Assembly (NCBI GenBank): GCA_020635655.1
Contig: JACJZI010000015.1
Span: 1-60,665, forward strand
Reading direction: 5' to 3'
Length of the DNA: 60,665 bases
Origin: Flavobacteriales bacterium
Lineage (GTDB): Bacteria; Bacteroidota; Bacteroidia; Flavobacteriales_F; PHOS-HE28
Both the position numbers and the translations under genes were made by a program. The notes beneath the pieces were generated by a model, which saw only the letters and a list, made by a program, of their open reading frames with translations, was not told the origin of the DNA and did not search any database. This document shows positions 42,746 through 50,430 of the stretch, piece after piece (position 1 is the stretch's first letter; each line of letters starts with the position of its first letter).

Positions 42746-44551
42746 ATGCCCGAACTCGACATCCGTGACAAGGTGCGTCTGCTGCCGGACCAACCGGGGA
42801 TCTACCAGTTCCTGGATGCCGAGGGCAGCGTGATCTACGTCGGCAAGGCGAAGAGCCTGATCGACCGCGTGGGCAGCTACTTCGCCGCGGACCTGCCCAA
42901 CGGCAAGACCGCCGCATTGGTGCGTCACATCGCCGACCTGCGAACGATCGTGGTGAACACCGAGTTCGAAGCGCTGCTGTTGGAGAACACCCTCATCAAG
43001 CAATACCAGCCGCGGTACAATATCCAGCTGCGCGACGACAAGAGCTTCCCCTGGATCCGCATACGGAATGAAAGGTTCCCGCGCGTGGAGGGCATGCGGA
43101 ATCCCGAGGACGATGGTGCGGAATATTACGGGCCGTTCACCTCGGCCAAGAGCATGCGCACCCTCCTGGGCCTGGTGCATGGCCTCTACCAACTGCGTTC
43201 CTGCAACTTCGAACTCTCTGCCCGGAACATCGAACAGGGCAGGTTCAAGCGCTGCCTCGAATACCACATCGGCAACTGCAAGGCGCCATGTGAAGGCCTG
43301 CAGGACGAGGCCGAGTACGATGCGAACATCGACCAGGTGCGGCAGATCGTCAAGGGCCGTGTGAACGGGCTGGTCCATCTCCTGAAGCAGCGGATGCAGG
43401 CGCATGCCGAACGGCTGGAGTTCGAACAGGCCGAAACCCTGCGGAAGAAGATCGAGCGGCTGGAGAAATTCCACGCACGCAGCGTAGTGGTGAACCCCGA
43501 CATCGGCGACCTGGACGTGATCGGACTGGCTCGCGACAACCGCACCAGCTACGTCAGCTATTTGCGCGTGATCGATGGGGCCATCGTGCATGGCATCACG
43601 ATCGAGCTGAAACGGCGGCTGGAGGAAAGCGATGCCGACGTGCTCCAGTTGGCGATCGCGGAGTTGCGACAACGCTATCATGGGACCGCTCCGGAGACCA
43701 TCGTCCCTGTGGATCCGGGTGTGAAGGCGCCGGATACCGTCTTCGTGGTTCCCCAGCGTGGGGACAAGCGCAAGTTGCTGGAGTTGTGCGAGCGCAATGC
43801 GCGGTACTTCATGCTCGACAAGCAGAAGCAACAGGCGTTGGTGGACCCGGAAGCGGCCACGGACCGCATCCTGGAGCAACTGCAACAGGACCTGCGCCTT
43901 TCCGAGCTGCCGCGCCATATCGAGTGCTTCGACAACAGCAACACCCAGGGGACCGATCCGGTGAGCGCCTGTGTGGTGTTCCGTGACGGCAGGCCGAGCA
44001 AGAAGGATTACCGCCACTTCAACATCCGCACGGTAGAGGGTCCGGACGATTTTGCAAGCATGGAGGAGGCGGTCGAACGGCGGTACAGCAGGATGCTCAC
44101 GGAGGCCCGGTCGCTTCCCCAGCTTATCGTGATCGATGGCGGAAAAGGGCAATTGAGCGCCGCCGTGAAGACATTGGAGCGGCTGGGCCTGCGCGGGCGG
44201 GTGGCGGTGATCGGCATCGCTAAGAAGCTGGAGGAGATCTACTTCCCGGACGACCCTTACCCCCTGCACATCGACAAGCGGAGTTCCTCGCTCAAGCTCA
44301 TCCAACACATGCGCAACGAGGCACATCGCTTTGGCATCACCCACCATCGCGGCAAGCGGAACAAGCGCGTAGTGCACAGCCGCTTGGAGGAGATACCGGG
44401 CATCGGGCCATCCACCGTGAAGAAACTCCTGGAGCGTTTCGGCAGCGTGAAAGGTGTGGAGACCGCCAGCATGGAGGAATTGACCGGTACGATCGGCGCA
44501 GGAAAGGCCGCGATCGTGCGCAACAGGCTCGCCGGGGGAGGCACGCCATGA
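42746..44551 (+). CDS. uvrC: Excinuclease ABC subunit C
   Basis: The 601-residue UvrC makes both incisions in nucleotide excision repair with UvrA and UvrB. The N-terminal GIY-YIG nuclease reads PGIYQFLDAEGSVIYVGKAKS. A UvrB-interaction (UVR) motif sits near residues 207-245, the RNase H-like C-terminal nuclease includes 'IECFDNSNTQGTDPVSACVVF' and 'LIVIDGGKGQLSA', and helix-hairpin-helix motifs end the protein ('EIPGIGPSTVKKLLERFGS'). The Cys-rich segment 'LEYHIGNCKAPCEG' is also standard. The ATG at 42746 was preferred to a TTG at 42737. A glycosyltransferase frame starts in the overlap ATGA. Confidence 0.97.
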   Translation: MPELDIRDKVRLLPDQPGIYQFLDAEGSVIYVGKAKSLIDRVGSYFAADLPNGKTAALVRHIADLRTIVVNTEFEALLLENTLIKQYQPRYNIQLRDDKSFPWIRIRNERFPRVEGMRNPEDDGAEYYGPFTSAKSMRTLLGLVHGLYQLRSCNFELSARNIEQGRFKRCLEYHIGNCKAPCEGLQDEAEYDANIDQVRQIVKGRVNGLVHLLKQRMQAHAERLEFEQAETLRKKIERLEKFHARSVVVNPDIGDLDVIGLARDNRTSYVSYLRVIDGAIVHGITIELKRRLEESDADVLQLAIAELRQRYHGTAPETIVPVDPGVKAPDTVFVVPQRGDKRKLLELCERNARYFMLDKQKQQALVDPEAATDRILEQLQQDLRLSELPRHIECFDNSNTQGTDPVSACVVFRDGRPSKKDYRHFNIRTVEGPDDFASMEEAVERRYSRMLTEARSLPQLIVIDGGKGQLSAAVKTLERLGLRGRVAVIGIAKKLEEIYFPDDPYPLHIDKRSSSLKLIQHMRNEAHRFGITHHRGKRNKRVVHSRLEEIPGIGPSTVKKLLERFGSVKGVETASMEELTGTIGAGKAAIVRNRLAGGGTP

Positions 44552-45551
44552 TGCCCATTGTGTCCGTTCTGCTTCCTTTTCGGAACGCGGCAGCGACCCT
44601 TGATGCCGCGGTCGTCAGCATTGCCACGCAAACGTTCACCCCGTGGGAACTGCTGCTGATCGACAATGCAAGTGCCGATGCCGGCGCGGACATCGCGCGG
44701 CAATGGGCGATGCGTGACGAACGCATCCATCTGGTCCATGAACCACGGACAGGATCGCACACGCACTGAACAAAGGACTTCGAACTGCACGCGGCCGCTA
44801 CATCGCGCGCATGGACGCGGATGACATCAGCCTACCCGAACGTCTGGAGCGGCAGATCGCCCATCTTGACGCGCATCCGGAGATCGGCGTTCTGGGAACA
44901 CGTACGCGCTTCGTCACGACCGTGGAAAAGAGCAGTGGCATGGCCTGGTTCGTCAACTGGCAGAACACGATCCTCGATCCGCACATGCACTACGTGAAGC
45001 GTTTCGTGGATGTGCCGCTCGCACATCCTTCGGTCGTGTTCCGCCGAGAGCTGGTGGACGAATACGGCGGGTACGATACGGGGCCCATACCCGAGGACCA
45101 CGAGCTCTGGTTGCGTTGGATGGATGCGGGCGTACGTTTCGCCAAACTGCCGGAGGTGTTGGTGGAGTGGCGGGACCACGCCGCCCGCCTGAGCCGCACC
45201 CACCCGCACTACACCACCGAAGCGTTCTTTGCGCTCAAGGCCAAGTGGATCGCGCGGTGGCTGGACCGGAAATACCATGGCCAGCGACCGGTCATCATCG
45301 CCGGAACAAGTGGGCTATGTGTTGCCCGCGCGCGCTTGTTGGAACAGTTTGGCGTTCGGATCCATGCGTTCACGGACGTGCGTACGCGGGAGGTGGAGGG
45401 CTACCGCTTCATTCCCGCGATCGACCTGCCCGGACATGGAAAGGCGGTCATCGTGTCGATGATCTCGCAGCGCGGCACGGGAGATCGCATCGCGGAGTTC
45501 CTGACCGCCCGTGGGCTTGTCGAGGGGAGGGATCTTCTGCTTGCGGCGTGA
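44548..45551 (+). pseudogene. Family 2 glycosyltransferase interrupted by a one-base frameshift
   Basis: The first frame (44548-44769) gives MPIVSVLLPFRNAAATLDAA ... HLVHEPRTG and then stops. The second frame (in phase to 45551) continues with IAHALNKGLRTARGRY and MDADDISLPERLERQI (the DxD metal site) through a typical GT2 domain. The two parts join if one base is restored near 44752-44754, after which the protein would be about 334 residues. A C-terminal extension (about 85 residues, 'RPVIIAGTSGLCVARARLLEQFG') looks Rossmann-like. I see no slippery heptamer for programmed frameshifting. The deletion may be a real mutation or a sequencing error. The start overlaps the uvrC stop by 4 bp. Confidence 0.8.
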
Positions 45552-45596
45552 TGTTCGTCACCGTTCGCGAGCCCGATCGCGACCGAATTTGGCCGC

Positions 45597-47195
45597 ATGT
45601 TGAAGCGTTCGTTCTTCACGGTCTCCGTGTGCCTCTCCATCCCTTCGGCCGATGCCCAGATCGAGGGCCGGGGTCTTGTTCTTGAGGAGGTCTCGATCCC
45701 TGGCATGCCCGGGTTGCAGGCCTTTGCCTGGGGACAGCATGATGGCCAGTGGTTGCTGATCGGCGGGCGAACGGACGGTCTGCACCGTCGACAACCTCCC
45801 TTCACCTTCCTGGCCTCAGACAACAATACCTCCGCATGGGTCGTGGACCCCGTGTTGGAGCAGGTCTGGTCCACCCCCCTGAGCGGTCTTCCGACAGCGC
45901 TGTACGAACAGTTGCAAAGCACGAACATGGAGTTCCAGCAGCGTGGGGACGTGTTGTACATGATCGGCGGCTACGGGTATTCCGGCACGGCGGGCGACCA
46001 CGTCACCCACGCTCGGATCACGGCCGTTGATGTATCGAGCTGCATCAGCGCCATCAAGACCGGTGGCGCCATCGCCCCCTTCTTCCGAAGCCTGGCGGAT
46101 ACCCGGATGCAGGTAACAGGCGGCCAGCTTGGCATGGAAGGGGGCCACTTCCTGCTCGTGGGTGGTCAGCGCTTCATGGGACGGTACAATCCGATCGGGC
46201 CCGATTTCGGTCCGGGGTTCGAGCAGCAATACACGAATGCGATCCGCAGTTTCGAGGTGACCGACGACGGCACCACACTGGGTATCCTGGACTATACCGA
46301 GGTGATCGACACCACGGATCTCCACCGGCGCGACTACAACATGTTACCACAGGTGTTTCCGGACGGCTCGTTCGGGCATACCGTGTTCTCCGGTGTCTTT
46401 CGTTATGACCAGGACCTGCCTTGGCTGAACACCGTCGACCTGCACGGAACTTCCTATTCGGTGGTCCCGGACTTCGAACAGTTGTTGAACCAATACCATA
46501 CGGCCCATCTGGCCGCGTGGGACAGCCTCGCCAACAGCATGTCGAACGTCTTTTTCGGCGGCATTGGCGAGTTCTTTTTCGATCAGAACGGGGTGCTGTG
46601 GGACGACCCCAACGTACCCTTCGTTCGAACGATCAGTCTGGTCCGACGGGACCTGAACGGGGAGCTGACCGAGACCGCCATCGGCGACATGCCCGGATTG
46701 CTGGGGGCCGCAGGCGAATTCATTCCCTGGCAGGAGGCGCCCTTCGATGCGAACGGGATGCTCCGGCTCCATGACCTGGCCGGCGACACCATATTGGTCG
46801 GACACATCGTGGGAGGTATCGAGAGCTCCGCGGAGAACATTTTCTTCGTGAACACCGGCACACAGAGCGACGCCGCCCCAAGGGTATTCCGGGTGTACCT
46901 GACCTCGCTTGCAACGAAGGTGCCTGACCTCACGGAAATGGACGGCGCGCTAATCGCCATCGAGGGTCCGATGGACGGCGCTGCTTTGCGCGTTAGGATC
47001 ACCCTTCCGGAGCGATCCTCCATCCAGCTGCTCGTGCTCGATGCGTCCGGACGGACCCTGCGAACGGTGTTCCAAGGCCTGATGCCTGCCGGTCAGCGCG
47101 TTTTGTCCGTTCCAGTGGACGACCTGCCTTCGGGGGCGTTCCTGCTGGAGTTGACCGGAAGCGCGGGAACACGTTCACTTCGGTTCGTCCGTTGA
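45597..47195 (+). CDS. Secreted beta-propeller-like protein with T9SS type A sorting domain
   Basis: The 532-residue protein has a signal peptide (about residues 1-21, ending ADAQ). The middle, with segments such as 'GQWLLIGGRTDGLH', 'GDVLYMIGGYGYSG' and 'GGHFLLVGGQRFMG', suggests a Kelch-like propeller with repeated GG doublets. The C-terminal 80 residues ('IQLLVLDASGRTLRTVFQGL ... LPSGAFLLELTG') match a type A sorting domain. The exact function is unknown. It is convergent with the small gene at 47201-47437 and stands after the frameshifted glycosyltransferase. Confidence 0.75.
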   Translation: MLKRSFFTVSVCLSIPSADAQIEGRGLVLEEVSIPGMPGLQAFAWGQHDGQWLLIGGRTDGLHRRQPPFTFLASDNNTSAWVVDPVLEQVWSTPLSGLPTALYEQLQSTNMEFQQRGDVLYMIGGYGYSGTAGDHVTHARITAVDVSSCISAIKTGGAIAPFFRSLADTRMQVTGGQLGMEGGHFLLVGGQRFMGRYNPIGPDFGPGFEQQYTNAIRSFEVTDDGTTLGILDYTEVIDTTDLHRRDYNMLPQVFPDGSFGHTVFSGVFRYDQDLPWLNTVDLHGTSYSVVPDFEQLLNQYHTAHLAAWDSLANSMSNVFFGGIGEFFFDQNGVLWDDPNVPFVRTISLVRRDLNGELTETAIGDMPGLLGAAGEFIPWQEAPFDANGMLRLHDLAGDTILVGHIVGGIESSAENIFFVNTGTQSDAAPRVFRVYLTSLATKVPDLTEMDGALIAIEGPMDGAALRVRITLPERSSIQLLVLDASGRTLRTVFQGLMPAGQRVLSVPVDDLPSGAFLLELTGSAGTRSLRFVR

Positions 47196-47200
47196 ACCGT

Positions 47201-47437
47201 TCAATGGGATATGATGCGCTCCGCCCGCTTCGGACGCAGCGCGTCCCGTACGGTCCGCACATGCGCCTCTTCACATTCGAGAGTGGCCACACATCGCGCC
47301 GGGAAGGCGCTGGTCCACGTGCGTGGTCGTGTGATCCCTTCCCGGTCGCAGAACTCCTCCACGTGCCGGCAGAAATGTTCCGCGGTGGGTACCGCATCCG
47401 GGCCGAAGAAGTCCCAATGGAAACGGACCAGGGCCAT
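47201..47437 (-). CDS. Small conserved Bacteroidota protein, unknown function
   Basis: The 78-residue protein (MALVRFHWDFFGPDAVPTAEHF...) begins with a pattern I recognise from small uncharacterised Bacteroidota proteins ('W.FYGP.A..TAEHH' type) and ends in 'VRDALRPKRAERI'. Cys and His residues are scattered. It has no signal peptide or membrane span. The ATG overlaps the stop of gpsA by one base (TAATG), so it is probably coupled to it. No function is known to me. Confidence 0.65.
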   Translation of the reverse strand: MALVRFHWDFFGPDAVPTAEHFCRHVEEFCDREGITRPRTWTSAFPARCVATLECEEAHVRTVRDALRPKRAERIISH

Positions 47438-48432
47438 TAGGCGAGCTTTTCACTGAGCTCGCGCATCTCCACGATCGGCGGCGCGCCCTCATACAGCATG
47501 CGGTAGGTCGCTTCGGTGATCGGCATGTCCACCCGGAACCGGTGATTGATCTTGTGCACGCACTTCACGGCATTGTAGCCTTCGGCCACCATGTTCATCT
47601 CCAGCTGTGCCGCCTTCACACTGTATCCCTTGCCGATCATGTTCCCGAATTCGCGGTTGCGGCTGAAGGTGGAGTAGGCCGTCACCAGGAGGTCACCGAG
47701 ATAGGCGGGTTCGTTGATGTCACGGGTGATGGGGTGCACGGCGGCGACGAACCGCTCGATCTCCTGGATCGCGCGGCTCACCAGCACCGCCCGGAAGTTA
47801 TCGCCATAGCCCAGACCCACGCTGATCCCGGCCGCCACTGCGATCACGTTCTTGAGGATCGCTGCATACTCGGTGCCGTAGATGTCATCGCTTAGCGTGG
47901 TGCGCATGAAGCGTCCGTTCAGGGCCTCGCCCAGGGCAGCTGCTTTGGTGGCGTCCTGACAGGCGATGGTCAGGTAGCTGAGGCGTTCCATCGCGACCTC
48001 CTCCGCGTGACAGGGACCGCAGATCACGCCAAAGTCCTTTTCCGCCACGTTCCAATGGGTGAACAGGTACTCCCCTACGATCTGGTCCGTCTGTGGCACG
48101 ATGCCCTTCACGGCGCTGAACAGGGTCTTCCCTTGCAATGCATCCGGCACCAGTGTGCCCAAAGTGTCCATTACGAATGCACTGGGTACGGCGAGCACCA
48201 AGGTGTCCGTCTCCCGGACGACCTGTGCCAGGTCGGTGTGCATCGCCAGGCGTGACACATCGAACTGTGCCGCGCTGATGTAGTTCGGGTTGTGCCCGTA
48301 GCGTTGGATGTGGTCGATCGCCGCCTGTCCGCGCAACCACCAGCCGACCGGTGCGTTGTTCTGGGCCAGCAGTTTCACCAGGGCCGTGCCCCAGGAACCA
48401 CCGCCGATCACCGCCACCCTGCCGACCGCCAT
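47437..48432 (-). CDS. gpsA: Glycerol-3-phosphate dehydrogenase (NAD(P)+)
   Basis: The 331-residue enzyme reduces dihydroxyacetone phosphate to glycerol-3-phosphate for phospholipid synthesis. It has the Rossmann start VAVIGGGSWGTALVKLL, 'SAVKGIV', 'GPCHAEEVA' and the active Lys194 in LKNVIAVAAG. It follows an M28 peptidase gene with a TGATG overlap and precedes a small gene with a TAATG overlap, so three genes appear translationally linked. The order peptidase-gpsA is unusual and has no obvious metabolic link. Confidence 0.96.
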   Translation of the reverse strand: MAVGRVAVIGGGSWGTALVKLLAQNNAPVGWWLRGQAAIDHIQRYGHNPNYISAAQFDVSRLAMHTDLAQVVRETDTLVLAVPSAFVMDTLGTLVPDALQGKTLFSAVKGIVPQTDQIVGEYLFTHWNVAEKDFGVICGPCHAEEVAMERLSYLTIACQDATKAAALGEALNGRFMRTTLSDDIYGTEYAAILKNVIAVAAGISVGLGYGDNFRAVLVSRAIQEIERFVAAVHPITRDINEPAYLGDLLVTAYSTFSRNREFGNMIGKGYSVKAAQLEMNMVAEGYNAVKCVHKINHRFRVDMPITEATYRMLYEGAPPIVEMRELSEKLA

Positions 48433-50105
48433 CAGAATTGGATGTCTGCCTGCATCTCCTTGCCGTCACGCAGTACGGTCACTTTGGTGGCATCGCCCTT
48501 CTTGAACATGCTGAGCCCCTTCATGTAGCTCATCATGTCGATCACCTCCGCATCACCAAGCTTGATCACCACGTCGCCCGGCTTGAGGCCGGCATGCGAG
48601 GCCGGTTTCCCGTCCGTCACCCCATCGATACGCATCCCGCGACCATCGAACATGTAGTCGGGCACCACGCCCAGCGTCACGGTGAAGCGCGGGGTCTTGG
48701 AGGTGTCCGCGTCCTGCGTCCTGGTGAAGGCGAGCTTGCCATTGTCGTTCAAGGTGGTGATGGCCGCCTCGATGTAGCGCACGACGCTCAACAGGCCGGG
48801 ATAGTTGATCTTCTCCTCGTCATCGCTGGGTTTGTGGTAGTCCTCGTGCGCGCCGGTGAAGAAGTGCAGCACCGGAATGTCCTTCAGATAGAACGATGTA
48901 TGGTCACTGGGACCGATGCCGCCCTCGGATGTCTTGATCTTCAGGTCGCCCGCCGTCAGTCCGTCCACTTCGGCCCAGGCCGGGGAGGTGCCCACGCCGT
49001 TGATCTCCAGATCACGCGTGGAGTCCATGCGACCCACCATGTCCAGGTTGATCATGTAGTTGATCCGATCGAGGGGCACCGTGGGATGCTTGGTCCAGTA
49101 GTTCGACCCGTACAGCCCCTTTTCCTCGCCGCTGAAGGCAATGAAGAGGTAGTCGTTCGCGCGGGCCTCGTCCATCTCGGTGAGGTCGCGTGCGAGTTGC
49201 AGCATGGCGGCCACGCCGCTGGCATTGTCGTCGGCACCGTTGTGGATCGCCGGTCCGCCGCGCCACAGACTTCCTTCACCGCCATAACCCAGGTGGTCGA
49301 GATGTGCCCCGATCACGACGACACCATCCTTCCCATTGTCGAGCATGCCTGCCAGGTTGTGGGCGGTCATTTCGGGCCTGTCGATGTCGACACCGATCGC
49401 ACAGGGGTTGTTGTCCGAAAGGAGGGTCTTGTACCGATCCCCCTTCAGGAAGACCACAGGCACGCCGATGGGTTGCATTTTCGGCGAGAGCTCGGAGGAC
49501 GGATCCTCCGCATCCGGATCGTCATTGTACAGGACCACCGCCACTGCACCCAGTTCCATGGCCTTGTGCACACGGTCCTCCAGGTCGTTATCGGCAAGGT
49601 ATTTCGAGTGTGGGTGGATCCCATCAGGTGAACTGACGGAGAGGGCCACGCACTTCCCCTTGGGGTCCTTGCCGGCGTAGTCATCATAGTCCAGGTCGGG
49701 TGCCTGGATGCCATAGCCGCATTTGATCGTCTTGCCCAGCACCTGCCCGTTCGAGGACCAGGTCAACGGGTACCACTCCTCATCGATCTTCAGTTTCCTG
49801 CGACCGATCTGCAATGCGTTCTTCGCGCCGAGCGTGGGTTGTCCCGCGAAATGGAAAGGCTGGTCGTAGGTGGCGCTGTCGCCATAGGGCATCAGGCCGA
49901 TACTGGAGAACTTCTGCACGACGTACACATCGGCCAGCCGCTCTCCGGGCGTTCCCGCTTCCCGCCCTTCCAGCCGATCGCTGGCGAGGTACTGGATGTC
50001 GTACTTCATCTGGTCCATCGCATCCTGATCGCCCATCATTTGCGCGGCAAGCGGCACGGGCAGGGAGAAGGCCAGGAGCGATGCGATCGGGAGGGTCCTC
50101 TTCAT
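48432..50105 (-). CDS. Secreted M28-family zinc peptidase with PA and PDZ domains
   Basis: The 557-residue protein starts with a signal peptide (about residues 1-22, LAAQ). A protease-associated insert covers about 120-240, including 'VAVVLYNDDPDAEDP'. The M28 metal ligands are visible: His268 in GAHLDHLG, Asp292 in NGADDNASG, Glu327/Glu328 in FSGEEKG, Asp355 in NLDMVGR and a C-terminal His near AHEDYH. A PDZ domain ends the protein ('PASHAGLKPGDVVIKLGDAEV', after about 450). It is probably a periplasmic or outer-membrane exported aminopeptidase. The ATG at 50105 follows a TATCTTTG box on the minus strand. The gene overlaps gpsA by one base (TGATG). Confidence 0.88.
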   Translation of the reverse strand: MKRTLPIASLLAFSLPVPLAAQMMGDQDAMDQMKYDIQYLASDRLEGREAGTPGERLADVYVVQKFSSIGLMPYGDSATYDQPFHFAGQPTLGAKNALQIGRRKLKIDEEWYPLTWSSNGQVLGKTIKCGYGIQAPDLDYDDYAGKDPKGKCVALSVSSPDGIHPHSKYLADNDLEDRVHKAMELGAVAVVLYNDDPDAEDPSSELSPKMQPIGVPVVFLKGDRYKTLLSDNNPCAIGVDIDRPEMTAHNLAGMLDNGKDGVVVIGAHLDHLGYGGEGSLWRGGPAIHNGADDNASGVAAMLQLARDLTEMDEARANDYLFIAFSGEEKGLYGSNYWTKHPTVPLDRINYMINLDMVGRMDSTRDLEINGVGTSPAWAEVDGLTAGDLKIKTSEGGIGPSDHTSFYLKDIPVLHFFTGAHEDYHKPSDDEEKINYPGLLSVVRYIEAAITTLNDNGKLAFTRTQDADTSKTPRFTVTLGVVPDYMFDGRGMRIDGVTDGKPASHAGLKPGDVVIKLGDAEVIDMMSYMKGLSMFKKGDATKVTVLRDGKEMQADIQF

Positions 50106-50112
50106 GGCCCGG

Positions 50113-50120
50113 CAAAGATA
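50113..50120 (-). promoter_or_regulatory. Minus-7 box of the M28 peptidase-gpsA operon (TATCTTTG)
   Basis: TATCTTTG on the minus strand matches TAnnTTTG exactly and ends 7 bp before the ATG at 50105. Confidence 0.6.
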
Positions 50121-50173
50121 CTCCCGGGGTACCAGGGGCTTGTCCGGCGCGTTCTTTGTGCGGAACCCGTACC

Positions 50174-50395
50174 ATGAAAAAGCTCCTTGTCGCACTGGCC
50201 GGCATCCTGGCCTTTCTCTACCTGATGAACCCGACCCTCGGCATTTTCGAACTGCTGCCGGACAACATCCCCTTGGTCGGGAACCTTGATGAAGCCACGG
50301 CGACCATGGTGTTGCTGGCCGTGCTGCGGTATTTCGGCTGGGACCTCACCGACCTGTTCCGGCCCGCACCGCCCAGGTTGGCAGCGAGGCAGTGA
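50174..50395 (+). CDS. Small DUF1232-like membrane protein
   Basis: The 73-residue protein (MKKLLVALAGILAFLYLMNP ...) has an N-terminal hydrophobic segment and then 'LLPDNIPLVGNLDEATATMVLLAVLRYFG', which matches the core of DUF1232/YkvA-like proteins (pattern 'PD.IP..G..D'). The function is unknown. The gene is divergent from the M28 peptidase, and its stop overlaps a GTG of the next reading frame. Confidence 0.65.
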   Translation: MKKLLVALAGILAFLYLMNPTLGIFELLPDNIPLVGNLDEATATMVLLAVLRYFGWDLTDLFRPAPPRLAARQ

Positions 50396-50430
50396 TCCCT
50401 CGGACGCGCGGGAGCGCGATCTTCGGGGCC

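Noticed and set aside
42419..44377. 652-codon minus-strand frame over uvrC
   Set aside because: Opposes uvrC, which has all its catalytic and UVR motifs; only its downstream region hosts a real small gene in another frame.
44740..44780. Programmed ribosomal frameshift in the glycosyltransferase
   Set aside because: No slippery heptamer or downstream structure seen at the joint; a missing base explains it more simply.
47192..47204. Short inverted repeat TTGAAC/GTTCAA between convergent genes
   Set aside because: Arms of six bases with a one-base loop are too weak to call a terminator.
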